NCBI GenBank assembly: GCA_905221605.1
Contig: CAJNDS010000479.1
Coordinates: 66,057-130,056 of the forward strand
Length of the DNA: 64,000 nt
Origin: Symbiodinium natans
Taxonomy: Eukaryota > Sar > Dinophyceae > Suessiales > Symbiodiniaceae
Reading direction: 5' to 3'
Shown here in pieces: positions 11,501-18,641 of this stretch (the first letter of the stretch is position 1; each line of letters starts with the position of its first letter). Under the pieces are notes generated by a model that saw only the letters and a program-made list of their open reading frames with translations, did no database searches and was not told the DNA's origin. A program made the translations under genes and the position numbers.

Positions 11501-14500
11501 GCTGCGACGGCACTTCGGCCACTTGCTCACGTGCCGCCTCTCCTGCCTCTTCCCCGCCTGCGCTCAACGCCTCTGCCCGGGTCTTCTGCTTACGTGCCTG
11601 GCCAACTTGTCCTGCAAGGAACGACGCCTGTGTCCACGGCATGTCTACCAGACTGGCACACATTGTCGCTAGATATTGCTTAGGCAACCTGCGGATGGAT
11701 CTGGAAGATAGCATGTAACCCCCTTCAGTGACTCCAAAATGCAAGTCTGAAACCGGAAGTTTCCCTAGCCAAAGCATTTTGCACCATCTAGCTTTTCCTT
11801 TTATGGAACTTTTGACACGGGCAAACACTGTCTCCCCAAAACACACCAATTTGCCTAGGTACGGCCGCCCATTTATCACGTGAAAAGCACTTAGATCATT
11901 TTGCCTAGACATCCGCATGTGCAACCACGCGGCGTGGCGCCAAGCATAGGCGTGCATCGGGTGGCTGGACCCGATGGTGGTCTCTGCCCGCTCTTCGAAT
12001 TGGTCCAAGATGCATCCTGCCAGTTGTCTGATGCCGTCTATGCTCTGCTCGGCCTCGTTGCCCTGATGATCACTCGCCTCCGTCTGCTCAAGATGGGTCT
12101 GGAGGCCCATTTTGCTGCGGAAGGCCTTGATGCCTCGTTGCAGGGCCAGGCAGGCCGGCTCTGAGTCTGACCTTATGGTGCATGTTTGGTGGCCACAGTA
12201 GTTCAAGAATCTGCAAGTTTCGGCAACAAGGTACTTGAAAGCGATTGTGCCACCCTTGGCAGGTGTCGGAATGGCATGGACTGCACCAGTGTGGGAATCC
12301 TTCAACACCAGCACCACAAGTTTCTCTTGCGTGTGACCTTCAAACTGGGCAGGAGTGCGCCTACCAGTATATGCAAAATCCATGCAGCACACGGAATCCT
12401 CACGCACATCTGGCTTTGCACGCACATGCTTATCTGCTTTAGCTCTGAACCTCACGCAATGCGGGCACCAGTCAGCATAAGGCATGTGGCTCAACTCGTG
12501 GCGCCTCTGCTCCTCAGCCGTGGGTGCTTCCACGAACTTTTGCTCACGCAACGGCTCACGCCCATCTGTCTGGAACTCGTGCTGCTGCAGCAGCTCCTGT
12601 GTCTTCAGGTGCTGCTCTATCCTCTGGAGGACAGTCTTCTTGCCCCCTGACTTGCCTATCCCAAGGACTTGGCATGCCGTTCTAAGGGTGCTAAGGGTAC
12701 AACCCAAATGAAGCTCTATGCCATTCACGATTACATGCCCTTGAGCTGGCACATCCTCGGCTTGAACAAGTGGTCCAACGCCTCCACCATCATCACCAGC
12801 AGCAACATTTTCATCGTGCTCATCATGCTCTTCAAAATTCATTGCATCATCTGGCACATCAGGAAAATCATCATCGGGCGGTGCTGCTGAAGGCATGGCA
12901 TTGGGCACACGAGAGAACAAGCTGTCGATGTTCACGGGATGCACAGAACCGATGGTGATGGTCTGACGGTTCACCGGAGGGGCAATCTCGCAATCTGCTT
13001 GATCAAGATTTTCCACAAGGCTGTTGACCTCGATCACTTGCCAGCCTGTGGGTCTCTGCTGCAGTGTCGTCCTGTATGCCACCCCTTTGTGCCCAAGTGG
13101 GACTGTCACATCAAGGAAGTTTGTGGTGTAATCTCTACGGGCAAAGATGCCGGGCTGAACCTCGACAAACTTATCCGGCAGGCTTAACCAAACATCCCCA
13201 ACCGTTAGCGCCATCACAGCTCTGTCGGCCTCGTGATCAGTACACACTGATACATTCATGATGGTTCCAGTGGCGTGCAAAGAATTGTGGCGATAATGCA
13301 ATGGTACACGGATCGCATTGTCCGGGCTCGTCAAGAAAGGGGTATTGTCGGTATGTATCAGATTCCAACCCCGTTTAAGGAGTTTCCCCACACTAAACAA
13401 CGGTTGCGTCACACTCCCTAACAACCACCTTTCCTTGAACTGAACCCCATCTATGTCAAGCACTGCCGTCCTCATTTGTGATCCCGAAATCACACTTCCC
13501 TGAGCATCACGATAGCTGTTTGTCGTGATGCCGCCAGCAACCCCAACATGGCGCCAGGATTCGGGCAAGCACGACTCGTCCGAGCCTGAGTCTATCACTA
13601 GCTCTATAGTGGTTCCTGGCATGTCAGAGGTCACTGCGCGCACGCACAGCGCATCGCGCGCATCAGCACTCTTCTGAGTCATCAATGCGTGCCTTATCCT
13701 TGCCGGGACATGCTTGCTGACTTCACACTTGCGCTTGGTGTTGCATTCGGCGGCAAAGTTGCTCGCATGGGTGCTCAAACACGCAGCTGCACAGGCAGGC
13801 CTGTCACTAGGCATCAAGTTGATACCACACAGTTCGCCCTCAGGCACGGTCCAGGCACCATCTTCATCTGCATATGACATGTCAAACATCTCAACGCTGG
13901 TGCTTGGAACAACAGGCTGCAACCCGGCTGGCCTAGGTGAAGTCACCGCTGCATTGGCAACCGATTGGCACAAACTCACAAAGCTCAACCAACTCGGGTC
14001 AGGGTCGCCCTGGCGGGATTGCCCATCACACATGAGCACTGCATTGATGCGACCCTCTTGGCAAATGGTGAACTCCGGGCTTGTCATGTCAATCGCAACA
14101 CGAGCAACACGATGCTGGGTGGTGGCAGTGCTTGGCGCAACTTGAGAAACTGAAGGTCCGAGCGTGCTCACAGTCGTTGCAGCGTCGGAAGGGTGCCCAG
14201 ATGGTGCATTCTGGACTGCTTGGACACGCGGTGCACTCCAACACTCACTGGCATAATGACCCTTCTTACCGCAATTATGACATGTTCCCTTTGCACGCTG
14301 GCCTTTACCTGTGCCTGGGCTTTCTTGGTGGGGACCTTTGCCTTTGGGCTGCCTCTCCTTGCCTTTGCCTTTGGGATGCCTCTCCTTGCCTTTGCCTTTG
14401 GGCTGCCTCTCCTTGCCTTTGCCTTTGGGATGTTTCTCCTTCCCTTTGCCTTTGGGATGCCTCTCCTTGTCCCTGCGGATCAACGCATCCACTTCCATGG

Positions 14501-15416
14501 GCACTGGCGATTGCTCTTGCCCAGCACTTGGCGCCATGGGCACCACACCCAAAGCCTGATGCATCTTCGCTGAGGTCCAGGAGGTGGTCGTCACCTCATA
14601 GCCCAGGACGTAATCCCTGATGCTCTGGTATGTGCTGGCTTCAGACATTTGCAGCTGCACATGTTGTCTCAGCGCATGAGGCAGGCAACGGACGAGTGTC
14701 CCTAGCATCACGTGCTCACCTGGCGAGTTGTTGGTGACCTTGCGATATTCTTCAGCTACCCTTTCTAACCCCTGAATTTGTTCACGAAGGCTCCGGTCTT
14801 TCGTGAAGGTTGGCAGGCTCATCAAGGCGTTCAGAAGGGCTAAACCTCGGAACTTGGTTCGTGGTGCAAACGTGTTTGTCAGGACTCTCCAAACCTCCAG
14901 GCCACTCTTGTCAGACACTTGGCGAAGGATGGCTTTAGGCTTCGCACGCAGAACACTGGCAAGGATTGCAAACAGCCGCTGGGATCTCGCGACGCGGGCT
15001 GCGTCGGCTGTGCTCAGATCTACCGGCGTGTTGAGGTTTTCTTCTACGATCTTGAGGTCGGTCTCGTACTCATGATCAGCGAAGACTAGCCAGGTTCGAA
15101 AGCTATGACTCCATTCAGCCCATTGAGCAACATCATTGTCATGCACAGCACTGCCAAACTCCGTAGGACGGTTCAAGATCTTATTTGCATCGGCAAACCC
15201 CGCTGTACCGCTCGAACTTGAGGGCCTGGCAACGGCTGCTTGAGCAGCCTGTGCTGCAGCTTGGGCCGTCTCGACCATCTGCGCCATCAGCATCTGCATT
15301 TGGGCCATGTCAAGCTGTCCTGCTGCAGGGCTGCCTGGGAGGAACGGGTTTCCACTGCCACTGGCTGTGGCTTCCTGAGGCAACACGGGCAACTGCTGGC
15401 CTTGCGAGGACTCCAT
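8529..15416 (-). CDS. Gag-Pol polyprotein of Copia-type element 1 (2295 aa)
   Basis: One unbroken ORF from an ATG encodes the full retrotransposon polyprotein. The N-terminal Gag region is followed by a lysine/glycine-rich tandem repeat (about 315-365, KGKGKERxP type) and a CCHC zinc knuckle (CHNCGKKGHYASEC, about 379-392). The aspartic protease motif is DSGS at about 609. Integrase has catalytic D1013 (in CMDF), D1084 (in RSDSEP) and E near 1123. Reverse transcriptase has HVDD at 1657-1660 in place of the usual YVDD. RNase H has D1846 (in FSDSDW), E near 1887 (in SSCEAEY) and the Copia-typical DLPTKAL end. The ~400 residues after RNase H are unusual: a likely membrane segment (near LVMVCICFCCRR) and a C-terminal H/C-rich domain ending PCKECGG. 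Processing is presumably by its own protease. Function as a mobile-element polyprotein is secure; the extension's role is unknown. Confidence 0.96.
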   Translation of the reverse strand: MESSQGQQLPVLPQEATASGSGNPFLPGSPAAGQLDMAQMQMLMAQMVETAQAAAQAAQAAVARPSSSSGTAGFADANKILNRPTEFGSAVHDNDVAQWAEWSHSFRTWLVFADHEYETDLKIVEENLNTPVDLSTADAARVARSQRLFAILASVLRAKPKAILRQVSDKSGLEVWRVLTNTFAPRTKFRGLALLNALMSLPTFTKDRSLREQIQGLERVAEEYRKVTNNSPGEHVMLGTLVRCLPHALRQHVQLQMSEASTYQSIRDYVLGYEVTTTSWTSAKMHQALGVVPMAPSAGQEQSPVPMEVDALIRRDKERHPKGKGKEKHPKGKGKERQPKGKGKERHPKGKGKERQPKGKGPHQESPGTGKGQRAKGTCHNCGKKGHYASECWSAPRVQAVQNAPSGHPSDAATTVSTLGPSVSQVAPSTATTQHRVARVAIDMTSPEFTICQEGRINAVLMCDGQSRQGDPDPSWLSFVSLCQSVANAAVTSPRPAGLQPVVPSTSVEMFDMSYADEDGAWTVPEGELCGINLMPSDRPACAAACLSTHASNFAAECNTKRKCEVSKHVPARIRHALMTQKSADARDALCVRAVTSDMPGTTIELVIDSGSDESCLPESWRHVGVAGGITTNSYRDAQGSVISGSQMRTAVLDIDGVQFKERWLLGSVTQPLFSVGKLLKRGWNLIHTDNTPFLTSPDNAIRVPLHYRHNSLHATGTIMNVSVCTDHEADRAVMALTVGDVWLSLPDKFVEVQPGIFARRDYTTNFLDVTVPLGHKGVAYRTTLQQRPTGWQVIEVNSLVENLDQADCEIAPPVNRQTITIGSVHPVNIDSLFSRVPNAMPSAAPPDDDFPDVPDDAMNFEEHDEHDENVAAGDDGGGVGPLVQAEDVPAQGHVIVNGIELHLGCTLSTLRTACQVLGIGKSGGKKTVLQRIEQHLKTQELLQQHEFQTDGREPLREQKFVEAPTAEEQRRHELSHMPYADWCPHCVRFRAKADKHVRAKPDVREDSVCCMDFAYTGRRTPAQFEGHTQEKLVVLVLKDSHTGAVHAIPTPAKGGTIAFKYLVAETCRFLNYCGHQTCTIRSDSEPACLALQRGIKAFRSKMGLQTHLEQTEASDHQGNEAEQSIDGIRQLAGCILDQFEERAETTIGSSHPMHAYAWRHAAWLHMRMSRQNDLSAFHVINGRPYLGKLVCFGETVFARVKSSIKGKARWCKMLWLGKLPVSDLHFGVTEGGYMLSSRSIRRLPKQYLATMCASLVDMPWTQASFLAGQVGQARKQKTRAEALSAGGEEAGEAAREQVAEVPSQQGASERPMPFPEHLLPDDTMLSELVPPPPRMPAAYTPEPPTPMSSTPLQPPQAETPIGVAPLDSPMASMDQAEDMLPPGVVRHAAEHTGGDAPARKKLRLDALQVSAHDAEMFHLDEAIELVDESAEQFLDCEDHDDNQSEWAEQPGSDLDIPPILIKPFSEIEPQCSASEQAEIDAAADAFELARLLGSSVLEQMQSWQPGHRTLSSKYVRSWRAKTLGGEKKWLRRSRLVAREFAHLDPERQHLFAPTTTQCMLRIIPALFVRHFHEGWALMSLDVSDAFLQCKQEHETLTKVNGQWFRLLRMLPGQRDGSATWFRDFMQEIKTAVEAEPLAEQPVLFRFPKPAGAGMVHVDDMLCTGPVKRLEDLERHLKSKFKVSVDWIRSVGEEVTFLKRRHVLVSPELLVVEPDVKYLDKLLQVTGLAGAKARSKAAPFPTGGLPTDSEPDPELDPETATRYRSALGILMYLSVDLLASQFGIRYLATRAHKPTQGCWKLLRHLTSYVSSHRSHVIGLSKPTLGKGLVCNRVSEHKTSVLEMFSDSDWSGDKRTRRSVSACCVLWDGQLLYSSSHTQKVISLSSCEAEYNSLVAGSATAILLQNCICHVCPDLDVKLSCLCDNAAARSLGNRQGVGRTRHIDGKLLWLQQKTQEKLLEVIPVGTGDNVSDLPTKALKPERIEFLLGRLNVRCKDNGFQVVSESELLDHESRRKICRVVKKGSVNVQQVLQVLALILQLDNIAGVNTDEPNTSADALGQNTSDEADGGYESMLWSFLERMLRAIFLIHDFMVNHPEASLMLAQSTILVMVCICFCCRRSRASQLRETAEAGAASAPTVSVHIKVGGVSVPGDRIGPEPAEIPKTDPNLNLQQQATEGDTSDDEPDPTAAPSTAVPGATQPSASTSWSEVEANLNAWLRENALPILEQCDAPPQTPDHMSVRDPQGHRIVFVTASRGYAFHSVRECPKLKCAKRVLRYSRREAIRRGFKPCKECGG

Positions 15417-15443
15417 TGGGACTGTGTTTAAGCAGAAACTTGC

Positions 15444-16013
15444 TCACTCCAAATCAATCACAGAATCGGAATGCTTCAATGCACGATCAAAGACTTGGCT
15501 CGCACTGGAGGATCTCTGGCGACGCTCGGAACCTTGCCTGCCCACTGAAGACACGTGACACACCGAAGAACTGGAAGGCTCACAATCGGTGGCACGCAAC
15601 AATGAACGAAGGTCTGCGTCGGCTGCTTCAAGATCCCTCTCAAACGACGAACTCTCTTCTTCTGGATGCAAAGATGCAAGCTGCACACTCTCGGGCACAC
15701 AGCTGTCGGATACTTCCTCAGCCCCGAAAACAATGAAAGCCTCTCTGAGATCTCCCTGGCTCAAGCACTTAAGTCCAAACTGCCACACCTCAGGCACGGA
15801 GTGCAGTTGCTCAAGACGCTGCTCAAACGCTTCCTGATACCTGTAAAGGATCTTACCCCACGAAACTTGTGACCTGTTCTCTGGCTTGGGCCTCCGGATC
15901 AGTTGCTCCACGTAGAAGCTGTGCAGCCTCTCCTTGAGAAGCTCGGTCGACTCCCAGGTCGCCGTTTTGCTCAAGCACACAATGGCTCGTCCGGTCGGCC
16001 CCGGGAACTGCAA
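15444..16013 (-). CDS. Upstream open frame of element 1, 189 codons, no ATG
   Basis: This open frame lies between the 5' LTR and gag-pol, in the same orientation, and ends 27 nt before the gag-pol ATG. It contains no ATG: the open stretch begins after an in-frame TAG and the first usable near-cognate codon is TTG at 16013. The predicted sequence is hydrophilic and protein-like, with a helical, charged N-terminal half (motifs such as EQLIRRPKPENRS and RYQEAFEQRLEQL) and a Ser-rich C-terminal half. I recognise no family. It could be translated from a non-AUG codon, joined by splicing to an exon carrying the ATG, or be 5' leader that is open by chance. Low confidence as a gene. Confidence 0.35.
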   Translation of the reverse strand: MQFPGPTGRAIVCLSKTATWESTELLKERLHSFYVEQLIRRPKPENRSQVSWGKILYRYQEAFEQRLEQLHSVPEVWQFGLKCLSQGDLREAFIVFGAEEVSDSCVPESVQLASLHPEEESSSFERDLEAADADLRSLLRATDCEPSSSSVCHVSSVGRQGSERRQRSSSASQVFDRALKHSDSVIDLE

Positions 16014-16121
16014 GCTACGGGTCCCTGAATCCTAAACCAACAGGACAACGTCAAGAGGCTCCACACGAACTTCGCCTTGCAAAGAACGAGAACCCCCGTG
16101 TCTCGAAGCTTGGGTCAGCCC

Positions 16122-16135
16122 AAGCTCCGCTACCA
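16122..16135 (-). other. Primer-binding site of element 1
   Basis: Directly inside the 5' LTR the element strand reads TGGTAGCGGAGC, complementary to a tRNA 3' end GCUCCGCUACCA. This is the normal position and form of a retrotransposon minus-strand primer site. The best guess for the primer is an initiator-Met-like tRNA, by analogy with the Copia TGGTATCAGAGC site, but the tRNA is not in this window. Confidence 0.7.
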
Positions 16136-16269
16136 TGAAAATGTTTTGAACTCTCAAAGACGCCTGCAAATGCAACTCGATCTCAAAGTGAAACATGTGA
16201 GTGCATGAAATACTGCAAAGCAAATCACAAGATAAACTGGGGACTTTCGATACGGCAAAATGTTCAACA
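16136..16269 (-). repeat. 5' LTR of element 1
   Basis: This 134-bp terminal repeat reads as identical to the copy at 7861-7994. It is followed to the right by TTGTT, the second copy of the target duplication, after which the satellite resumes (AGAAGCTG). Confidence 0.95.
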
Positions 16270-17317
16270 TTGTTAGAAGCTGTTTTAAAGTGACTTTTGA
16301 GTTTTTTTTGCATTCCCAAATTTTTTCCTGATGAATTTTCTTGAAAGGCTTCAAAAACAAATTGCTTTGAATCAAGGGTTTTTCAAAGCCTCCAACAGTG
16401 TCGTTTGGACGAAAATCAACTGCAGGACGAGACGGGTCCAACTGTGTCATTGATGCACCAATGTTGCGCGCGACGCCCAAACCGAAGCGTCTGACGAAGA
16501 CCAAGTGTCTTTCCAAAATGTGAATAAGGCGAGCGAAGCGAGCGAAACACCGGAGTGTGTGCAACAATTTTGTGTTGTCAGAAGCTGTTTTTGAGTGAAT
16601 TTTAAGTTTTTTTTGCATTCTCAAAATTTTTCCTAATTTTCTTGAAAGGCTTCAAAAACAAATTGCTTTGAAACAAAGGTTTTTGAAAGCCTCTAACAGT
16701 GTCGTTTGGACGAAAATCAACTGCAGGACGAGACGAGTCCAACTGTGTCATTGATGTGCCAATGTTGCGCGCGACGCCCAAACCGAAGCGTCTGACGAAG
16801 GCCAAGTGTCTTTCCAAAATGTGAATAAGGCGAGCGAAGCGAGCGAAACACCGGAGTGTGTGTAACAATTTTGTGTTGTCAGAAGCTGTTTTGAAGTGAA
16901 TTATGAGTTTTTTTTGCATTCCCAAATTTTTTCCTGATGAATTTTCTTGAAAGGCTTCAAAAACAAATTGCTTTGAATCAAGGGTTTTTTAAAGCCTCCA
17001 ACAGTGTCGTTTGGACGAAAATCAACTGCAGGACGAAACGGGTCCAACTGTGTCATTGATGCACCAATGTTGCGCGCGACGCCCAAACCGAAGCGTCTGA
17101 CGAAGACCAAGTGTCTTTCCAAAATGTGAATAAGGCGAGCGAAGCGAGCGAAACACCGGAGTGTGTGCAACAATTTTGTGTTGTCAGAAGCTGTTTTTGA
17201 GTGAATTTTAAGTTTTTTTTGCATTCTCAAAATTTTTCCTAATTTTCTTGAAAGGCTTCAAAAACAAATTGCTTTGAAACAAGGGTTTTTGAAAGCCTCT
17301 AACAGTGTCGTTTGGAC
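16270..17317. repeat. ~300-bp satellite, block 2 (about 3.5 units)
   Basis: The same tandem unit as block 1, lying between retroelements 1 and 2. At its left edge the unit resumes after the LTR insertion in the TTGT(C/T)AGAAGCTG part. At its right edge it is cut at GTGTCGTTTGGAC, where the next element begins. The remaining half of that unit (GAAAATCAACTGCAG) is found at 28467, so blocks 2 and 3 were contiguous. Confidence 0.93.
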
Positions 17318-17555
17318 TTATTGTTCAAAACCGTGCTTGTTATGAAATGTCATGTCGTGTTTGAACACTTCAAGCATGACACAATCTTCATCAAGCAACA
17401 TGCATTCTGCTCACATCACTTGCTCTCGTTCGAATCTTTTCACGTTGTGGGGAAACAGTACCGAGCACGGCTAGTTGGATCTCGATCCCTCCTGTAAGAC
17501 CCAAGACTGTTGTTGAGTCTCGAAATGTCCTGTGAGACACAGGGCTCCTTTCCCC
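17318..17555 (-). repeat. Split direct repeat B2 (outer end)
   Basis: 238 bp starting TTATTGTTC and ending CTCCTTTCCCC on the plus strand, matching B1 at 18386-18623 with about two substitutions. The left flank is satellite ending GGAC. After it the sequence diverges from the B1 context. Confidence 0.92.
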
Positions 17556-18128
17556 TGCGAGAGGAAACTACGGCTAACTCACGGTCTCTCACAGGTTCGG
17601 CCTAAGTGTGACGGCCTGAACAGGATATCCATGTGGTTCAGAACGACAGTTCAAGAAGTTTCTGGCTGTCTCTGAGAGCTTGACGAGGCAGCTTCACTCG
17701 GTTGCTCTAAGTCAGGTGCAGGGTTCACAAACTGCCACTGAGACTGGCGAGCCGCAACAGCCTCCTGTTGCCGCATCTCACGGTCTGCCATGAGGTCGTC
17801 CAATACCTCAGCCACCTTCATGAGGGAATCCATATTCAAAGAGTGAAGCCACACCCGAAAATCATTGAGCTGATCGCGCGTCAACGACCGCGCCATGAGA
17901 GTGCTGAGAAAAGTACAGCGATGAAAAGAGCGAGACTCGAGCCTGTATGGTCGAGCAAACAAGCGGAACTGTCACCACATGAAGTAAGGCCCGCACTAAC
18001 AAGGGTTCCTGATTGTACACGCTCATTGAGCCGCCTGGTCCCTTACCGGATATTCGTATGCACATGAGTCCTCTCCTGACATGGTTGCAAGAACGTTTAC
18101 GTTAGTCTCCAAGGGTGGCGAGGGTGGG
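17556..18128 (-). other. Spacer between A2 and B2 of element 2
   Basis: This internal segment separates the B1A2 junction from the terminal B2. It holds a small ORF (17651-17896). Nothing else is recognised. Confidence 0.6.
17651..17896 (-). CDS. Small ORF in the terminal spacer of element 2 (81 aa)
   Basis: The ORF runs from the ATG at 17896 (MARSLTRDQ...) to a stop at 17651. The middle is strongly helix-forming and charged (MKVAEVLDDLMADREMRQQE), suggesting a short coiled coil, with a Gln/Ser-rich tail. It is on the same strand as the other element ORFs but lies beyond the B1A2 repeats. No family recognised. It resembles the small helical ORF next to A1 (27926-28192) in size and general character only, not in sequence. 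Confidence 0.4.
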   Translation of the reverse strand: MARSLTRDQLNDFRVWLHSLNMDSLMKVAEVLDDLMADREMRQQEAVAARQSQWQFVNPAPDLEQPSEAASSSSQRQPETS

Positions 18129-18385
18129 TTTTTCGAAAACAATCTATCAGCTTCTAAGAGCACTTTCCGGGCATCCTGCCCTTTGAGAGGTCCCGCTGCG
18201 ACGGGTGTATAAGTAAATACAAATCCTGCATGAACAAGCATAAAACTGATCAAGCATTAGAAATAAGTTGTGCAAAAAGGCAAGCACTGAAACAACAATC
18301 AAATGTTTTGTTCACCACAACATTTTGATGTTGTTTCCTTTGAACAATAAAGCTCTATCTTCTCCAGGCATTCGAAGAACGATAC
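18129..18385 (-). repeat. Split direct repeat A2
   Basis: 257 bp, from TTTTTCGAAAAC to CGAAGAACGATAC on the plus strand, reading as identical to A1 at 28210-28466. It abuts B1 with no intervening base (GATAC|TTATTG), the arrangement expected of a circle junction. Confidence 0.93.
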
Positions 18386-18623
18386 TTATTGTTCAAAACC
18401 GTGCTTGTTATGAAATGTCATGTCGTGTTTGAACACTTCAAGCATGACACAATCTTCATCAAGCAACATGCATTCTGCTCACATCACTCGCTCTCGTTCG
18501 AATCTTTTCACGTTGTGGGGAAACAGTACCGAGCACGGCTGGTTGGATCTCGATCCCTCCTGTAAGACCCAAGACTGTTGTTGAGTCTCGAAATGTCCTG
18601 TGAGACACAGGGCTCCTTTCCCC
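18386..18623 (-). repeat. Split direct repeat B1
   Basis: 238-bp partner of B2 at 17318-17555. In transcription order it lies just after the RT/RNase H stop codon, so the 3' UTR of the main coding region runs straight into B1A2. Confidence 0.92.
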
Positions 18624-18641
18624 ATTCACCTGAGCCGTGTG

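Larger units (their letters stand above)
7861..16269 (-). mobile_element. Complete Copia-type LTR retrotransposon (element 1)
   Basis: The 8.4-kb element lies on the minus strand inside the satellite. It has 134-bp LTRs (7861-7994 and 16136-16269) that read as identical, TG...CA ends, and a 5-bp target duplication TTGTT at 7856-7860 and 16270-16274. Transcription order is 5' LTR (right), a primer-binding-like TGGTAGCGGAGC directly inside it, an upstream open frame, one gag-pol ORF, a 530-bp untranslated stretch, a purine-rich GAGGCGGGG and the 3' LTR (left). The domain order protease-integrase-RT-RNase H is the Copia (Pseudoviridae) order. Identical LTRs, an intact target duplication and an unbroken polyprotein indicate very recent insertion. 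Confidence 0.95.

Noticed and set aside
8389-11718. Long plus-strand open frames (up to about 290 codons) opposite the element 1 polyprotein
   Set aside because: They are antisense shadows of the well-supported gag-pol gene and have no domain.
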